This document shows positions 37,900-46,959 of a stretch of 64,000 bases of DNA, piece by piece (within the stretch, counting starts at the first letter, position 1; each line of letters opens with the position of its first letter). The stretch covers positions 2,040,218 through 2,104,217 of the forward strand of contig CP075365.1 of NCBI GenBank assembly GCA_019454125.1, given 5' to 3'. The stretch comes from Fimbriimonadaceae bacterium. Its GTDB lineage: Bacteria > Armatimonadota > Fimbriimonadia > Fimbriimonadales > Fimbriimonadaceae. The notes under the pieces were generated by a model. The model was not told the DNA's origin. It saw nothing but the letters and a program-made list of their open reading frames with translations, and searched no databases. Position numbers and translations under genes: made by a program.

Positions 37900-38697
37900 T
37901 TAAGCGCGCTTGCGGCGGAGGAACGCGGCCACGCCGGCGCCGAGGGCGATGATCGTCGCCGGCTCCGGAACCGACTCGGTCGGCTTGTCGTGCAGGTCGA
38001 TCCAACCTTGCTTGCGCCACTGCCAGCCGCCGTTCTCCTTCAAGAAGCCGTTCTCGTACTGGGTGGTCAGGCCGGAAACCTGGTGGAACCAGATGCCGAT
38101 GTGCTCGCCATAGGCGAGACCGGTCCACTCGCCGGGGCCGCCAGGGCCGGGGTTCGCGGGGACGTGCGCGTTGATCGCGGTGGCGTCGAGGTCGACTTTC
38201 ATCGTACGCGTGCCGTTCGCCTCGTTCACGACGGAGAGCTGGTTAATCCAGCTGGTGGTGACCTTCGACGAGACGATCTTGTCGGGCGGCTGGTTGCCCG
38301 CCTGCGGAGCGCCGTCCTGGTACGACGTGTCGCCGTTGATGCCGTTGTAGGCATAGACGGTCAGGGTCGGGTCGCCGCCGTTCAAGAACGTGGTGGCGTC
38401 GAAGTACATCAGGGCAAGTTCGCCAGCGTGGCCCTTAGGGTTCGGGCCGCCGCTGACGGCGAGCCAGAAGCCCTCGGTCTTGTCGTTCTGCGGGGTCGCG
38501 GCGAAGTTAGCGGTGAACGTGAAGCGTTGGCTGACGGTGTTAAACGTCGAGCGTATGTCGGTGACGACGCCACCGGACATGTTCGTGCCCGACGTGTCGC
38601 CGTCCCACACCCACTGATACTCGGACGCGTTGGCCCGCCCGGCGAGCGAGCCGACGAGGCCGACCACCAGGGCCGAGAGATATTGAGTCCTCTTCAT
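37900..38697 (-). CDS. PEP-CTERM sorting-domain protein
   Basis: 265 residues from ATG 38697 with AAGGA upstream. The signal peptide is KRTQYLSALVVGLVGSLAGRA. The mature part is Trp/Asn-rich and ends in SVPEPATIIALGAGVAAFLR then RKRA. It lacks a recognisable enzyme motif. It is the third PEP-CTERM protein in the window and shares the same tail logic, but not body sequence, with the other two. Confidence 0.87.
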   Translation of the reverse strand: MKRTQYLSALVVGLVGSLAGRANASEYQWVWDGDTSGTNMSGGVVTDIRSTFNTVSQRFTFTANFAATPQNDKTEGFWLAVSGGPNPKGHAGELALMYFDATTFLNGGDPTLTVYAYNGINGDTSYQDGAPQAGNQPPDKIVSSKVTTSWINQLSVVNEANGTRTMKVDLDATAINAHVPANPGPGGPGEWTGLAYGEHIGIWFHQVSGLTTQYENGFLKENGGWQWRKQGWIDLHDKPTESVPEPATIIALGAGVAAFLRRKRA

Positions 38698-39037
38698 TAT
38701 CGGAATTCCTTAGCCAATGCGGCTTGCGACCGGAGTTACAGGAGGTGTGCCAAGCCGACCCCGGCCCGAGAAGAACCGGCAAAAGTGACTAAGGGGACTT
38801 TAACGCGGCACCGGCCAGGTTCCGAGCGATAGAGCCAAATGCCCAGAGAGCCGGTAAAAATTATGACGCGGATCTCGCCAGCCTTAAAGTAGACTCGGCG
38901 TCTGCCTTGGGCGTTGCCCTTGGGATTGGCACGATTTTCGCGACGATCAGCAAGCGTCGGCAAATGCGGTTCTTTCCCAGTGCTAACCTCGGCGTTGGGG
39001 TAGGAGCCTCTCCCGCCCCGTTTCCTTGGAGAACCTT
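38698..39037. other. 340-bp divergent intergenic region
   Basis: Between the divergently transcribed PEP-CTERM gene and the first subtilisin-like protease, so it must hold both promoters. The clearest element is a sigma-54-like sequence at 38926-38941. It has no believable ORF. A stretch TTGGCAC-N8-TAA on the minus strand resembles the same kind of element with one mismatch at the -12 position. Confidence 0.5.
38926..38941 (+). promoter_or_regulatory. sigma-54-like -24/-12 element upstream of the first S8 protease
   Basis: TTGGCACGATTTTCGC matches the TTGGCACG-N4-TTGC consensus with one mismatch and has the required GG-N10-GC spacing (GG 38928-38929, GC 38940-38941). It lies about 97 bp before the start. 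No activator gene is adjacent. Confidence 0.35.
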
Positions 39038-40747
39038 GTGAAGAAGTCGATTACCCTTCTTGCCCTCTCAACCGTGGCCGCCTATGCTTGCGCCGGCTCT
39101 GGTTTGTACAACCCCATCCAGTTCCAGAACATTCCTGGAGTCCAGGAATTCACTGGCACGATGATCGTCAAGCCGCTCTCGATCGAGAAGCTGCAGCGAC
39201 TCGGAAAGAACCAGATCCAGGCCGAGGCGGTCCGCCGCAACGCCGAGGTCTTGATCAACGCCGACACCGTCAACTACATCCCGGTCCTCGACTTCTACAC
39301 GGTCAGGCTGACCAAGGGCGAGACGGAGATGCAGTTCGCGAAGCGGCTCCGCGAGACCGGCATGTACGAGCTCATCGAGCCGAACTACCGAGTCTTCCCC
39401 GCTTTCACCCCGAACGACCCGCAGCTCGGGCTCCAGTGGTCGCACACGAACAACCAGTCCACCGAGGCCTGGGACATCATGCGCGGCAGCTCGAACGTTA
39501 CGATCGCCATCACCGACACCGGCGTCCACAAGTTCCATGAGGACTTCCTGAACCCGCAGAGCCGCTTCGTCCCGGGTTACAACGCGATGACAGGCGTGAC
39601 CGAGGCCAACGGCGCCACCGTTCAGGACACGAACGGCCACGGCACCCACTGCGCCGGCATCGCCGCCGCTTGGGGCAACAACAGCCGCGGCGTCGCCGGC
39701 GTCAACATCGAAGGCGCGAGGATCATGCCTGTCAAGATCGACCAGGGAGGCGGCACGACCTTCGAAATCCTGACTGGCGGCGCCCTCTGGGCCGCGCAGA
39801 ACGGCGCCAAGGTCATTTCGACCAGCTACAGCGGCGTCACCTTCGCTACCATCGGCACGACCGGCGACACGATCCGCAACAACTACGGTGCGCTGTGGTT
39901 CTACGCGGCCGGTAACGAAGGCGCGAACCGCGGCGCCGCGGCCGACTGGCCGAACGTCACCATCATCGGCAACCTGCAGTCGAACAACACGCGCAACAGC
40001 GGCTCGTCCTATGGCAACATGATCGACTGCTTCGCGCCGGGCACTTCCATCCGCTCGACCTTCTGGACGAACGACGGCCAGACCGCGACCTATGCGGACC
40101 TCACCGGGACTTCCATGGCCACCCCGTACGCTGCCGGCGTCGCCGCCATGATCTGGGGCTCGAACCCGAACCTCAGCGCCGAGCGCGTCGAGACGATTCT
40201 CGAGAGGACCTGCATCTTCACGGGCACGCCGAGCACCTTCGGGTGGGGCCGCACGAACCTCTGGAACGCCATGGGCCGAAAGCCGAACAACCTGAGCATC
40301 CTGCGCGGAATTCAGGTGGGCGGCGACGTCCGTAGCCTGGACCGCGTTGAGAACACCGTCCTCGACGTCGCCAAGGGCATTACGGTCAACCAAGCCGAAG
40401 CGCCGGTGCAGATCGTCACTGAGCACAATGCGTCGTTCGATTCGAACTTCGGCGAGCTCTACGTCACCGTCACCGCGAAAGTGAACGTGACCGGCGTCCT
40501 TCGCCAGCGCGTGCAGCTCTTCAACTTCACCACGAACCAGTACGACACCGTGAACGAGGGCACCATCGGAACGTCTTACGGCGTCTTCGAAGCGAGCCAG
40601 ACGAGCAACGTCGCCAACTACATCAGTGGCGGTATCGTCCGGGTCCGCACGCAGGTGTTCCCGGCCGGCCCGGTCTCTTCGAACAACTGGCGCACCCAGT
40701 TCGACCAGGTCAACGTCCGCACGTTGCGCGCGGACGAAGCCAGTTAA
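39038..40747 (+). CDS. secreted subtilisin-like S8 protease, copy 1
   Basis: 569 residues from GTG 39038, with GGAGA 5 nt upstream. Signal peptide to about residue 20, then an I9-like propeptide region (about 25-120). The catalytic triad is complete: Asp in AITDTGVHKFHEDF, His in NGHGTHCAGIAAAWG, Ser in TGTSMATPYAAGVAAMIWG, with oxyanion Asn in AAGNEGA. A C-terminal beta-rich domain of about 130 residues ends RTLRADEAS. No PEP-CTERM or TPR tail. It is followed by a near-duplicate gene, 244 bp on. Confidence 0.95.
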   Translation: MKKSITLLALSTVAAYACAGSGLYNPIQFQNIPGVQEFTGTMIVKPLSIEKLQRLGKNQIQAEAVRRNAEVLINADTVNYIPVLDFYTVRLTKGETEMQFAKRLRETGMYELIEPNYRVFPAFTPNDPQLGLQWSHTNNQSTEAWDIMRGSSNVTIAITDTGVHKFHEDFLNPQSRFVPGYNAMTGVTEANGATVQDTNGHGTHCAGIAAAWGNNSRGVAGVNIEGARIMPVKIDQGGGTTFEILTGGALWAAQNGAKVISTSYSGVTFATIGTTGDTIRNNYGALWFYAAGNEGANRGAAADWPNVTIIGNLQSNNTRNSGSSYGNMIDCFAPGTSIRSTFWTNDGQTATYADLTGTSMATPYAAGVAAMIWGSNPNLSAERVETILERTCIFTGTPSTFGWGRTNLWNAMGRKPNNLSILRGIQVGGDVRSLDRVENTVLDVAKGITVNQAEAPVQIVTEHNASFDSNFGELYVTVTAKVNVTGVLRQRVQLFNFTTNQYDTVNEGTIGTSYGVFEASQTSNVANYISGGIVRVRTQVFPAGPVSSNNWRTQFDQVNVRTLRADEAS

Positions 40748-40777
40748 GGCTAACTTTAAAACCTGTACAGTTCGGGT

Positions 40778-40807
40778 CCCGGTGTATCACCGGGGCTCGT
40801 TCTTTTT
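40778..40807 (+). terminator. terminator of the first S8 protease gene
   Basis: CCCGGTG (40778-40784) and CACCGGG (40788-40794), 7 bp with a 3-nt loop, then GCTCGTTCTTTTT. Confidence 0.75.
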
Positions 40808-40811
40808 GCCG

Positions 40812-40834
40812 GGCTGTTTTCGATAACAGCCTTT
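40812..40834 (+). terminator. second hairpin directly after the first
   Basis: GGCTGTT (40812-40818) and AACAGCC (40825-40831) with a 6-nt loop, followed by TTT. It may reinforce the preceding terminator. Confidence 0.5.
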
Positions 40835-40849
40835 ACAGTTCAGACCCGT

Positions 40850-40877
40850 TTGACAATCGTTAGGCTAGTTCTATTCA
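40850..40877 (+). promoter_or_regulatory. candidate promoter of the second S8 protease
   Basis: Perfect -35 TTGACA (40850-40855), 16-bp spacer, weak -10 TATTCA (40872-40877). A leader of about 110 nt would follow. Confidence 0.4.
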
Positions 40878-40990
40878 GCTTGAAAGATGGGGTTGCCACT
40901 TGAAAACATTGCATTCGGAAGCGTCTTGTGGCCATACTAGGAGAGACCTCTGGCCTATGCCGGATGGGTCGTTCGTTTGGTGCAGAACCC

Positions 40991-42706
40991 ATGAGAAAAT
41001 CCCTGACTCTGCTTGCCCTATCCAGTCTTTGCGGCCTTGCTTTGGCCGGCACTGGATCCCTCAATCGCCTGAGCTTCACGGAGCAACCGGGCGTGGCCGA
41101 ATTCAGCGGCCAAATGATTGTCAAGCCGCTTTCGCTTGAGACGTTGCAGCGCCTCGGCAAGAACGTCATCGAGGCCGAAGCGATCCGCCGCTCCGCCGAA
41201 GTGATGATCAACACCGAGACGGTCCGTCACCTCGAGGTCGTCGACTTTTACGTCGTGAACCTGCCGAGGGGCGAGGACGAGAACTCCTACGCCCAGCGGC
41301 TGATGAAGACCGGGAAGTTCGAGTACGTCGAGCCGGACTGGCGCGTCTACCCGCAGTTCACTCCGAACGACCCTCGCCTCGGTAGCCAGTGGTCGCACAC
41401 CAACAACCAGTCGACTGAGGCGTGGGACATCTTCCGCGGCAACGCGGCCGTCACGGTCGCCATCACGGACACGGGCGTCCACAAGTTCCACGAGGACTTC
41501 AACAACCCGTCCAGCCGGTTCGTCCCTGGCTACAACGCGGTCAACGGCATTCCTGAAGCCAACGGCGGCGCCGTGCAAGACATCAACGGCCACGGCACCC
41601 ACTGCGCCGGCATCTCCGCCGCCTGGGGCAACAATGGCCTCGGCGTCGCGGGCGTGAACATCGAAGGCACGAAGATCATGCCTGTCCGCGTCTCCAACTC
41701 GAGCGGCGGCAGCTCCAACATCTCCTGGCTAACGGGCGGCGCCCTTTGGGCGGCCCAGAACGGGGCCCGGATCATCTCGACCAGCTACAGCGGCTTCTTC
41801 AGCGCCGCCGTTAACACCACCGGCAACACGATCCGGAACACGTACAACGGCGTCTGGTTCTGGGCTGCGGGCAACGACGGCGCTTTCCGAGACGGTAGCG
41901 TCGACTGGGTGAACGTCGTCATCGTCGGCAACTTGCAGTCGAACAACACGAGGGCTGGCGACTCGGCCTTCGGCCCCGCCATCGACCTCTTCGCCCCCGG
42001 CTCGAGCATCTGGTCGACCGTGTGGTCCAGCGACAACCAGATCAACACTTACGCCAACTTCTCGGGCACCTCGATGGCAAGCCCCTATGCGGCCGGCGTC
42101 GCGGCGATGATCCTGGGCTCGAACCCGAACCTCAGCGGTGACCGCGTCGAGGAGATCCTCGAAAAGACCTGTATCTTCAACGGTGACCCGAACACCTTCG
42201 GCTGGGGCCGCTCCAACCTCTGGAACGCCATGGGCCGCAAGCCTGGCAGCGTCCAGGTCTTCCGCGGCAACCTCATCGGTGGCGACGTCCGCAGCCTGGA
42301 CCGCGTCGAGGGCAACTCCTTCAACGTGAACAAGGGCATCACCGTGAACCAGGCCGAGGCGCCCGTCCAGATCATCACGGAGCACCCGGCCGCCTTCACG
42401 AGCACCGCCGGCGAGGTCTACGTGACCGTCACCGGCCGCGTCAACGTGACCGGCGTCCTGCGACAGCGGATCCAGCTCTTCAACTGGAACACCGGCCAGT
42501 ACGACAACGTCAACGAAGGCTCGATCGGCACCAGCTTCGGCGTCTTCGAAGGCCGCCAGACCGCGAACGTCGCCAACTACGTGAGCGGCGGCACCGTCCG
42601 CGTCCGCACGCAGGTGTTCCCGGCCGGCCCGGTCAGCTCGAACAACTGGGGCACCCAGTTCGACCAGATCAACGTCCGCGTCCTTCGCGCCGGCGAAGCC
42701 AGCTAA
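40991..42706 (+). CDS. secreted subtilisin-like S8 protease, copy 2
   Basis: 571 residues from ATG 40991. It is colinear with the preceding protease over its whole length, including the propeptide and C-terminal domain. The triad is Asp in AITDTGVHKFHEDF, His in NGHGTHCAGISAAWG and Ser in SGTSMASPYAAGVAAMILG. Most catalytic-domain residues are identical by eye, so the pair arose by tandem duplication. The signal peptide is RKSLTLLALSSLCGLALAG. Differences cluster in loops (for example the SNSSGGSSNI loop after MPV), which could shift specificity. It has its own promoter and terminator, hence separate regulation. Confidence 0.95.
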   Translation: MRKSLTLLALSSLCGLALAGTGSLNRLSFTEQPGVAEFSGQMIVKPLSLETLQRLGKNVIEAEAIRRSAEVMINTETVRHLEVVDFYVVNLPRGEDENSYAQRLMKTGKFEYVEPDWRVYPQFTPNDPRLGSQWSHTNNQSTEAWDIFRGNAAVTVAITDTGVHKFHEDFNNPSSRFVPGYNAVNGIPEANGGAVQDINGHGTHCAGISAAWGNNGLGVAGVNIEGTKIMPVRVSNSSGGSSNISWLTGGALWAAQNGARIISTSYSGFFSAAVNTTGNTIRNTYNGVWFWAAGNDGAFRDGSVDWVNVVIVGNLQSNNTRAGDSAFGPAIDLFAPGSSIWSTVWSSDNQINTYANFSGTSMASPYAAGVAAMILGSNPNLSGDRVEEILEKTCIFNGDPNTFGWGRSNLWNAMGRKPGSVQVFRGNLIGGDVRSLDRVEGNSFNVNKGITVNQAEAPVQIITEHPAAFTSTAGEVYVTVTGRVNVTGVLRQRIQLFNWNTGQYDNVNEGSIGTSFGVFEGRQTANVANYVSGGTVRVRTQVFPAGPVSSNNWGTQFDQINVRVLRAGEAS

Positions 42707-42737
42707 CCAGCTAGCTCGACAGAGCAAGACCTCAACG

Positions 42738-42770
42738 AGCCCTGGCCCTCGTGGCCAGGGCTTCTTTATT
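42738..42770. terminator. terminator between the second protease and the convergent GH15 gene
   Basis: AGCCCTGGCC (42738-42747) and GGCCAGGGCT (42753-42762), perfect 10 bp with a 5-nt loop, then TCTTTATT. Its distal part reaches the end of the minus-strand gene (42766), so it may serve both. Confidence 0.85.
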
Positions 42771-44682
42771 GCCGGGCCGCGTCAAGGGCGAGGACGGTCG
42801 CGACGAACTCCGCGTGCGACCAGGTGAGCGGGCTCACGCTCAGGTGCTCGCCCGTTTCCGGGTGGAGCTGCTCGGGGAGGACGCCGGTCGGCGAGGCCTT
42901 CGAACAGACCCAGGCAAGGGTCTCCAAGACGTCGTCCTTAGCCTCCATTCCCCGCAGGTAGAGCTCAGCCTGGGCGAACCACAGGCTGCAAATGATCCAG
43001 GGATTGCCGGGATACGCCTCGCTTCGCCGAAAATAGTAGTCTTGCGCATAGCGCGCGTACCCGCCGACCACCGTCTCGACGCGCAAGTCCTCGCGGAGCG
43101 AATCTAGCGTCTTCCTAAACTTCCCGTCCTTTTCCCATTGGCCGCGCAGGAGGCCGAAGACGATCGCGCTGTCCGGCGTCCGGTCGGCCTGGTAGACGCC
43201 CTCGCTCGCGGAGAGCATCCGCACGAACCGGCCGAGATCCTCTTGCCAGAAGTGCATCCCGAAAGCGTCACGCATCTGGCGGGCGGCGTCCAGGTACCGC
43301 GCGGCACGCTCGGCGTCGCCTGCCGCCTCGGCGACCTCCCCACTGTCTTCCAGTGCGCGCCACACACAACAAGTGGTAAAGGCGTGGATGCCACGGCGCT
43401 CTTCCCATAAGTCCCAGCTCGGCAGCGGCAGCCCCTCGCGGTCGCGGTGCCGCACCATGAAATCGGCGGCGGGCCGCACGAACTTCTCCCAATGGCGGAC
43501 CCCCGCTTCCAGGCCGCGAGCCCGCACCGCCGAGAGCACGAGGGCCGTCTCGTCCTGCTGGAACGGGACTTCAGGGTGGCCGTCCACCACCCACGGGTGC
43601 CAACTCGCGCCGAGGTTGCCGTCGGCCCGATATTTCTGCAGCAGGAAGGGGCGGTCGTGGGGCATGGCCCGTTCACAGAACTCGAAAAAGCGGTCGGCAA
43701 AATCGCAGAGGCCAAGGTGGCACAGGGTCTCGACGACGCAAGCGCCGTCGCGCGGCCAGCAGTAGCTGTAGGTCGCCCGGTTGGTCTCAAGAATGTCGGA
43801 GTCGTTGGCGGCGAGGACGGCGCCGTGCGCGTCGATCTGCGTCTGCATCAGGAGGAGGCTCTGCTTGAACTCGCGGTCGATCTCAGGGCTCACGGGCGCG
43901 GGAAGTGCGGCGCGCTTCAAGAACGCCTTCGAGGAGCGGGACTGCCGCTCGAACACCTTGTCCAGGCCTTGCTGCTCGACCGCGCCCATGAGTTCGTCGG
44001 CCTCGTCCAAGCGCTCGGCCAACACCATGAACATGCAGAACTCGGCTTCCCCGCCCGCGGCCAAGGCGGCCGAGACCCCAAACGTGGAGTCCACCGAACC
44101 TTGGGCGATCGGGTTGCCCTCCAGCCGCCCGTCCTCGGCGTCGCGCCAAGTCCCCTCCAAGCCGTTGAAACCCTTGAGCCCGGTCGAGAACTCCTCGATC
44201 CCGTCAGTGGGCGTGCGCGCGGCGACCATCACGTAGTACGGCCCGCGATAGTGGACGACGGCGTTGCGGAACGGAAAATAGAGCGCCGTGTTCCCGACGT
44301 CGCTCTGCCCCAGCATGAAGTGTTGGGTGAAATAAAGCTTCACGGGGCGCGCGATGCTCCGTAGCTCCTTCACGCGGACGCGCCGCACATAGACGGGGAG
44401 TTCCGGATCGACCGCGTCCGTGCACTGCAGCTCCAGCCCGGACTTCCAGCTGAGAAGCTTTGTCTCGGCGACCAAGGTGTCCGGCTGATAGCCCATCTCC
44501 CTTTGCCAGTCCTCTGAATCGCACCAGGAAAGGTGCCCGTCCACATAGACCCCCTGCCGCACTCGGTGGCCGAGCAGGTGGTTCGGATAGCCCACGTAAG
44601 GGAAGCAAAGGTCGCGGATCGCATACCGCTGATCGAATGCGATGAGCAAGCGGCCGTTTCCTAAGACCAGCGGGCGGGGCAT
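42766..44682 (-). CDS. GH15 glucoamylase-like glycoside hydrolase
   Basis: 638 residues, the size of bacterial/archaeal GH15 enzymes. The N-terminal beta-sandwich starts VLGNGRLLIAFDQRYAIRDL. The (alpha/alpha)6 catalytic part has TYSYCWPRDGACVVETLCHL, PFQQDETALVLSAV, the proton-donor region WDLWEERRGIHAFTTCCVW and the C-terminal GNPWIICSLWFAQAELY with the general base. No signal peptide, so it is cytoplasmic and would release glucose from glycogen, trehalose-like or dextrin substrates. It pairs functionally with the debranching enzyme at 1.8 kb. Its start codon is only 24 bp from the divergent PCD start. Confidence 0.92.
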   Translation of the reverse strand: MPRPLVLGNGRLLIAFDQRYAIRDLCFPYVGYPNHLLGHRVRQGVYVDGHLSWCDSEDWQREMGYQPDTLVAETKLLSWKSGLELQCTDAVDPELPVYVRRVRVKELRSIARPVKLYFTQHFMLGQSDVGNTALYFPFRNAVVHYRGPYYVMVAARTPTDGIEEFSTGLKGFNGLEGTWRDAEDGRLEGNPIAQGSVDSTFGVSAALAAGGEAEFCMFMVLAERLDEADELMGAVEQQGLDKVFERQSRSSKAFLKRAALPAPVSPEIDREFKQSLLLMQTQIDAHGAVLAANDSDILETNRATYSYCWPRDGACVVETLCHLGLCDFADRFFEFCERAMPHDRPFLLQKYRADGNLGASWHPWVVDGHPEVPFQQDETALVLSAVRARGLEAGVRHWEKFVRPAADFMVRHRDREGLPLPSWDLWEERRGIHAFTTCCVWRALEDSGEVAEAAGDAERAARYLDAARQMRDAFGMHFWQEDLGRFVRMLSASEGVYQADRTPDSAIVFGLLRGQWEKDGKFRKTLDSLREDLRVETVVGGYARYAQDYYFRRSEAYPGNPWIICSLWFAQAELYLRGMEAKDDVLETLAWVCSKASPTGVLPEQLHPETGEHLSVSPLTWSHAEFVATVLALDAARQ

Positions 44683-44706
44683 AGGTTCGTTTTACCAGCG
44701 AAAGGT

Positions 44707-45036
44707 ATGGCCCGACCCGAGGGTAACCTCGGCCCGGTGGAACTGACGTACGATTCGCTCGCTGAACCGCAAATCGCGGCCGCGCTCGGCGGGGTGCCGA
44801 CTTGGACCCTGAGCGAGGGCAGCCTCGTGCGCCTCTTCGAGTTCCGAAGCTATAAGGAAGCCCTTGTCTTCGCCGCAGCAGTGGGCTGGGTCGCGGACAA
44901 GCTCAACCATCACCCGGACATTCTCATTGGGTACCAAAAGGTCAGGATTGCGACGGTCACCCACGACACCGGTGGGCTCACCGCCTACGACTTCGAGCTG
45001 GCGCGGCGGATCGACGCCCTCGCAGACCTCGACTGA
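44707..45036 (+). CDS. pterin-4a-carbinolamine dehydratase-like protein
   Basis: 109 residues, the usual size. It carries the family motif [20 protein letters not shown] then [15 protein letters not shown], with the tandem histidines that dehydrate the carbinolamine. The N-terminal extension [10 protein letters not shown] is optional; a later start is possible. It overlaps aroC as TGATG. By family it would recycle the pterin cofactor of aromatic amino-acid hydroxylases or act as a DCoH-type partner; no hydroxylase is nearby. Confidence 0.9.
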   Translation: MARPEGNLGPVELTYDSLAEPQIAAALGGVPTWTLSEGSLVRLFEFRSYKEALVFAAAVGWVADKLNHHPDILIGYQKVRIATVTHDTGGLTAYDFELARRIDALADLD

Positions 45037-46151
45037 TGGCCTCCACCTTTGGCACCCTCTTCCGCGTCAGCACCTTTGGCGAGTCGCACGGCCCGGCAGT
45101 GGGCGTCGTGGTCGACGGCTGCCCTTCTTTACTGCCCTTCTCTGAGGAGGACGTGCAGCGGGAGCTCGACCGCCGGCGGCCCGGCCAGTCGCGCATCACG
45201 ACCCAGCGGCACGAGAAAGACCGGGTCGAGATCCTGAGCGGGGTCTTGGACGGGGTGACGCTCGGCACGCCGATCGCCATGCTCGTGCGGAATGAGGACT
45301 CGCGCTCGCGCGACTATGACGAGATGCGCGACAAGTACCGGCCGAGCCATGCCGACTTCGCCTACGACCGGAAGTACGGCATCCGCGCATGGTCGGGCGG
45401 GGGCCGGGCCAGCGCCCGCGAGACGATCGGCCGGGTGGCGGCAGGCGCGCTCGCCCAGAAGCTCCTTCGCCATGTTTGGGGAGTCGACGTCGTGGCCTGG
45501 GTCGAGACGGTGGCGGAGATCAAGGCGAGCGTCGACCCCGAGACGGTGAGCCGGGAGCAGGTCGAGGCGACGATCGTCCGTTGCCCGGACCTACAGACGG
45601 CGGAGGCCATGATCGAGCGGATCGAAGCCGTCCGCAAGGAGGGCGACACGGTCGGCGGCGTCGTGGGGTGTGTCGCCCGGAACGTGCCGGAAGGCTGGGG
45701 CGAGCCCGTCTTCGACAAGCTGGAGGCGGACTTGGCGAAGGCGCTGATGTCCCTCCCCGCGAGCAAGGGGTTCGAGATCGGCAGCGGTTTCGCGGGAACG
45801 CTGCTCCGCGGATCGCAGCATAACGACCCGTACCGCGCCGCGCCGGACCGCTCGGTCACCACGCCGACCAACCACTCTGGCGGCGTCCAGGGCGGGATCA
45901 GCATCGGATCGCCCATCACCCTGCGCGTGGCCTTCAAGCCGGTGGCAACGATCCTCGCCGAACAGGAGACGGTCAACGTGCACCACGAGAACACGACCTT
46001 GAAAGGGCGCGGGCGCCACGATCCTTGCGTGCTCCCGCGGGCCGTGCCAATGGTCGAGGCGATGGTCGCCCTTGTGCTGGCCGACCATGCCCTGCGCCAA
46101 CGCGCGCTGGCCGGCGAAGACGTGCCGCGACCTCCCGTCGGACTCGGCTAA
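45036..46151 (+). CDS. aroC: chorismate synthase
   Basis: 371 residues, start ATG sharing one base with the previous TGA. Signature motifs are present: [80 protein letters not shown] and [18 protein letters not shown]. It converts 5-enolpyruvylshikimate-3-phosphate to chorismate using reduced FMN, the last common step of aromatic amino-acid synthesis. Pairing with a PCD-like gene is unusual; other aro genes are not nearby. Confidence 0.97.
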   Translation: MASTFGTLFRVSTFGESHGPAVGVVVDGCPSLLPFSEEDVQRELDRRRPGQSRITTQRHEKDRVEILSGVLDGVTLGTPIAMLVRNEDSRSRDYDEMRDKYRPSHADFAYDRKYGIRAWSGGGRASARETIGRVAAGALAQKLLRHVWGVDVVAWVETVAEIKASVDPETVSREQVEATIVRCPDLQTAEAMIERIEAVRKEGDTVGGVVGCVARNVPEGWGEPVFDKLEADLAKALMSLPASKGFEIGSGFAGTLLRGSQHNDPYRAAPDRSVTTPTNHSGGVQGGISIGSPITLRVAFKPVATILAEQETVNVHHENTTLKGRGRHDPCVLPRAVPMVEAMVALVLADHALRQRALAGEDVPRPPVGLG

Positions 46152-46154
46152 ACT
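46149..46154 (+). promoter_or_regulatory. candidate leaderless -10 element (TAAACT) overlapping the aroC stop
   Basis: TAAACT ends 7 nt before GTG 46162, and its TAA is the aroC stop codon. No ribosome-binding site intervenes. Confidence 0.35.
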
Positions 46155-46161
46155 TAACTGC

Positions 46162-46959
46162 GTGGTGACCGAAGCCCCCGTGAACGGCCCGAGCGAAATC
46201 CATGGCGCTGGCAGCGTCGAGGCCCGAGACGTCGATTTTTTCTACGGCAAGTTCCAGGCCCTCAAGAAGGTCAGCCTCAAGATTTCTCCCCGCCAGATCA
46301 CGGCGCTCATCGGGCCGAGCGGTTGCGGCAAGTCCACGTTCTTGCGGTGTTTGAACCGAATGAACGACCTGATCGAGGGCACAAGGCTCGAAGGAACGGT
46401 CTTGATCGACGGCACTGACATTTATAGTCAGAACATAGACCCCGTGCAACTTCGGAAGGTCGTCGGGATGGTTTTTCAGAAGCCCAACCCCTTCCCGATG
46501 TCTATCTATGACAATGTCGCCTATGGGCCGCGCATCCACGGGACGCGCCGCAAGGCGGACTTGGACGAGGTCGTCGAACGCTCGCTGAGGGGCGCGGCGC
46601 TCTGGGACGAGGTCAAGGACAAGATCAAGGACAGCGGGCTCAGCATCTCCGGCGGTCAGCAACAACGGCTCTGCATCGCCCGCACGATCGCCGTCCAGCC
46701 GGAAGTCATCCTCATGGACGAGCCTTGCTCCGCGCTCGACCCCATCGCCACGGCGAAGATCGAGACGCTGATGCAGGATCTGAAGAAGGACTACACGATC
46801 ATCATCGTCACGCACAACATGCAGCAGGCGCACCGCGTGGCGGACACCACCGCGTTCTTCATGCACGGAGAGATCGTGGAATCGGGCCCGACGGAAAAGC
46901 TTTTCCGAGACCCGGCCCGCCAAGAAACGCGCGACTACCTTTCGGGCCGGTTCGGCTAG
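46162..46959 (+). CDS. pstB: phosphate ABC transporter ATP-binding protein
   Basis: About 265 residues from GTG 46162 (46165 is an alternative GTG). Walker A is [10 protein letters not shown], the ABC signature is [18 protein letters not shown] and Walker B is [34 protein letters not shown] is specific to PstB. It would energise high-affinity phosphate uptake, but pstS, pstC, pstA and phoU are not in the window, so the gene is separated from its partners. It follows aroC by 10 bp. Confidence 0.95.
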   Translation: MVTEAPVNGPSEIHGAGSVEARDVDFFYGKFQALKKVSLKISPRQITALIGPSGCGKSTFLRCLNRMNDLIEGTRLEGTVLIDGTDIYSQNIDPVQLRKVVGMVFQKPNPFPMSIYDNVAYGPRIHGTRRKADLDEVVERSLRGAALWDEVKDKIKDSGLSISGGQQQRLCIARTIAVQPEVILMDEPCSALDPIATAKIETLMQDLKKDYTIIIVTHNMQQAHRVADTTAFFMHGEIVESGPTEKLFRDPARQETRDYLSGRFG

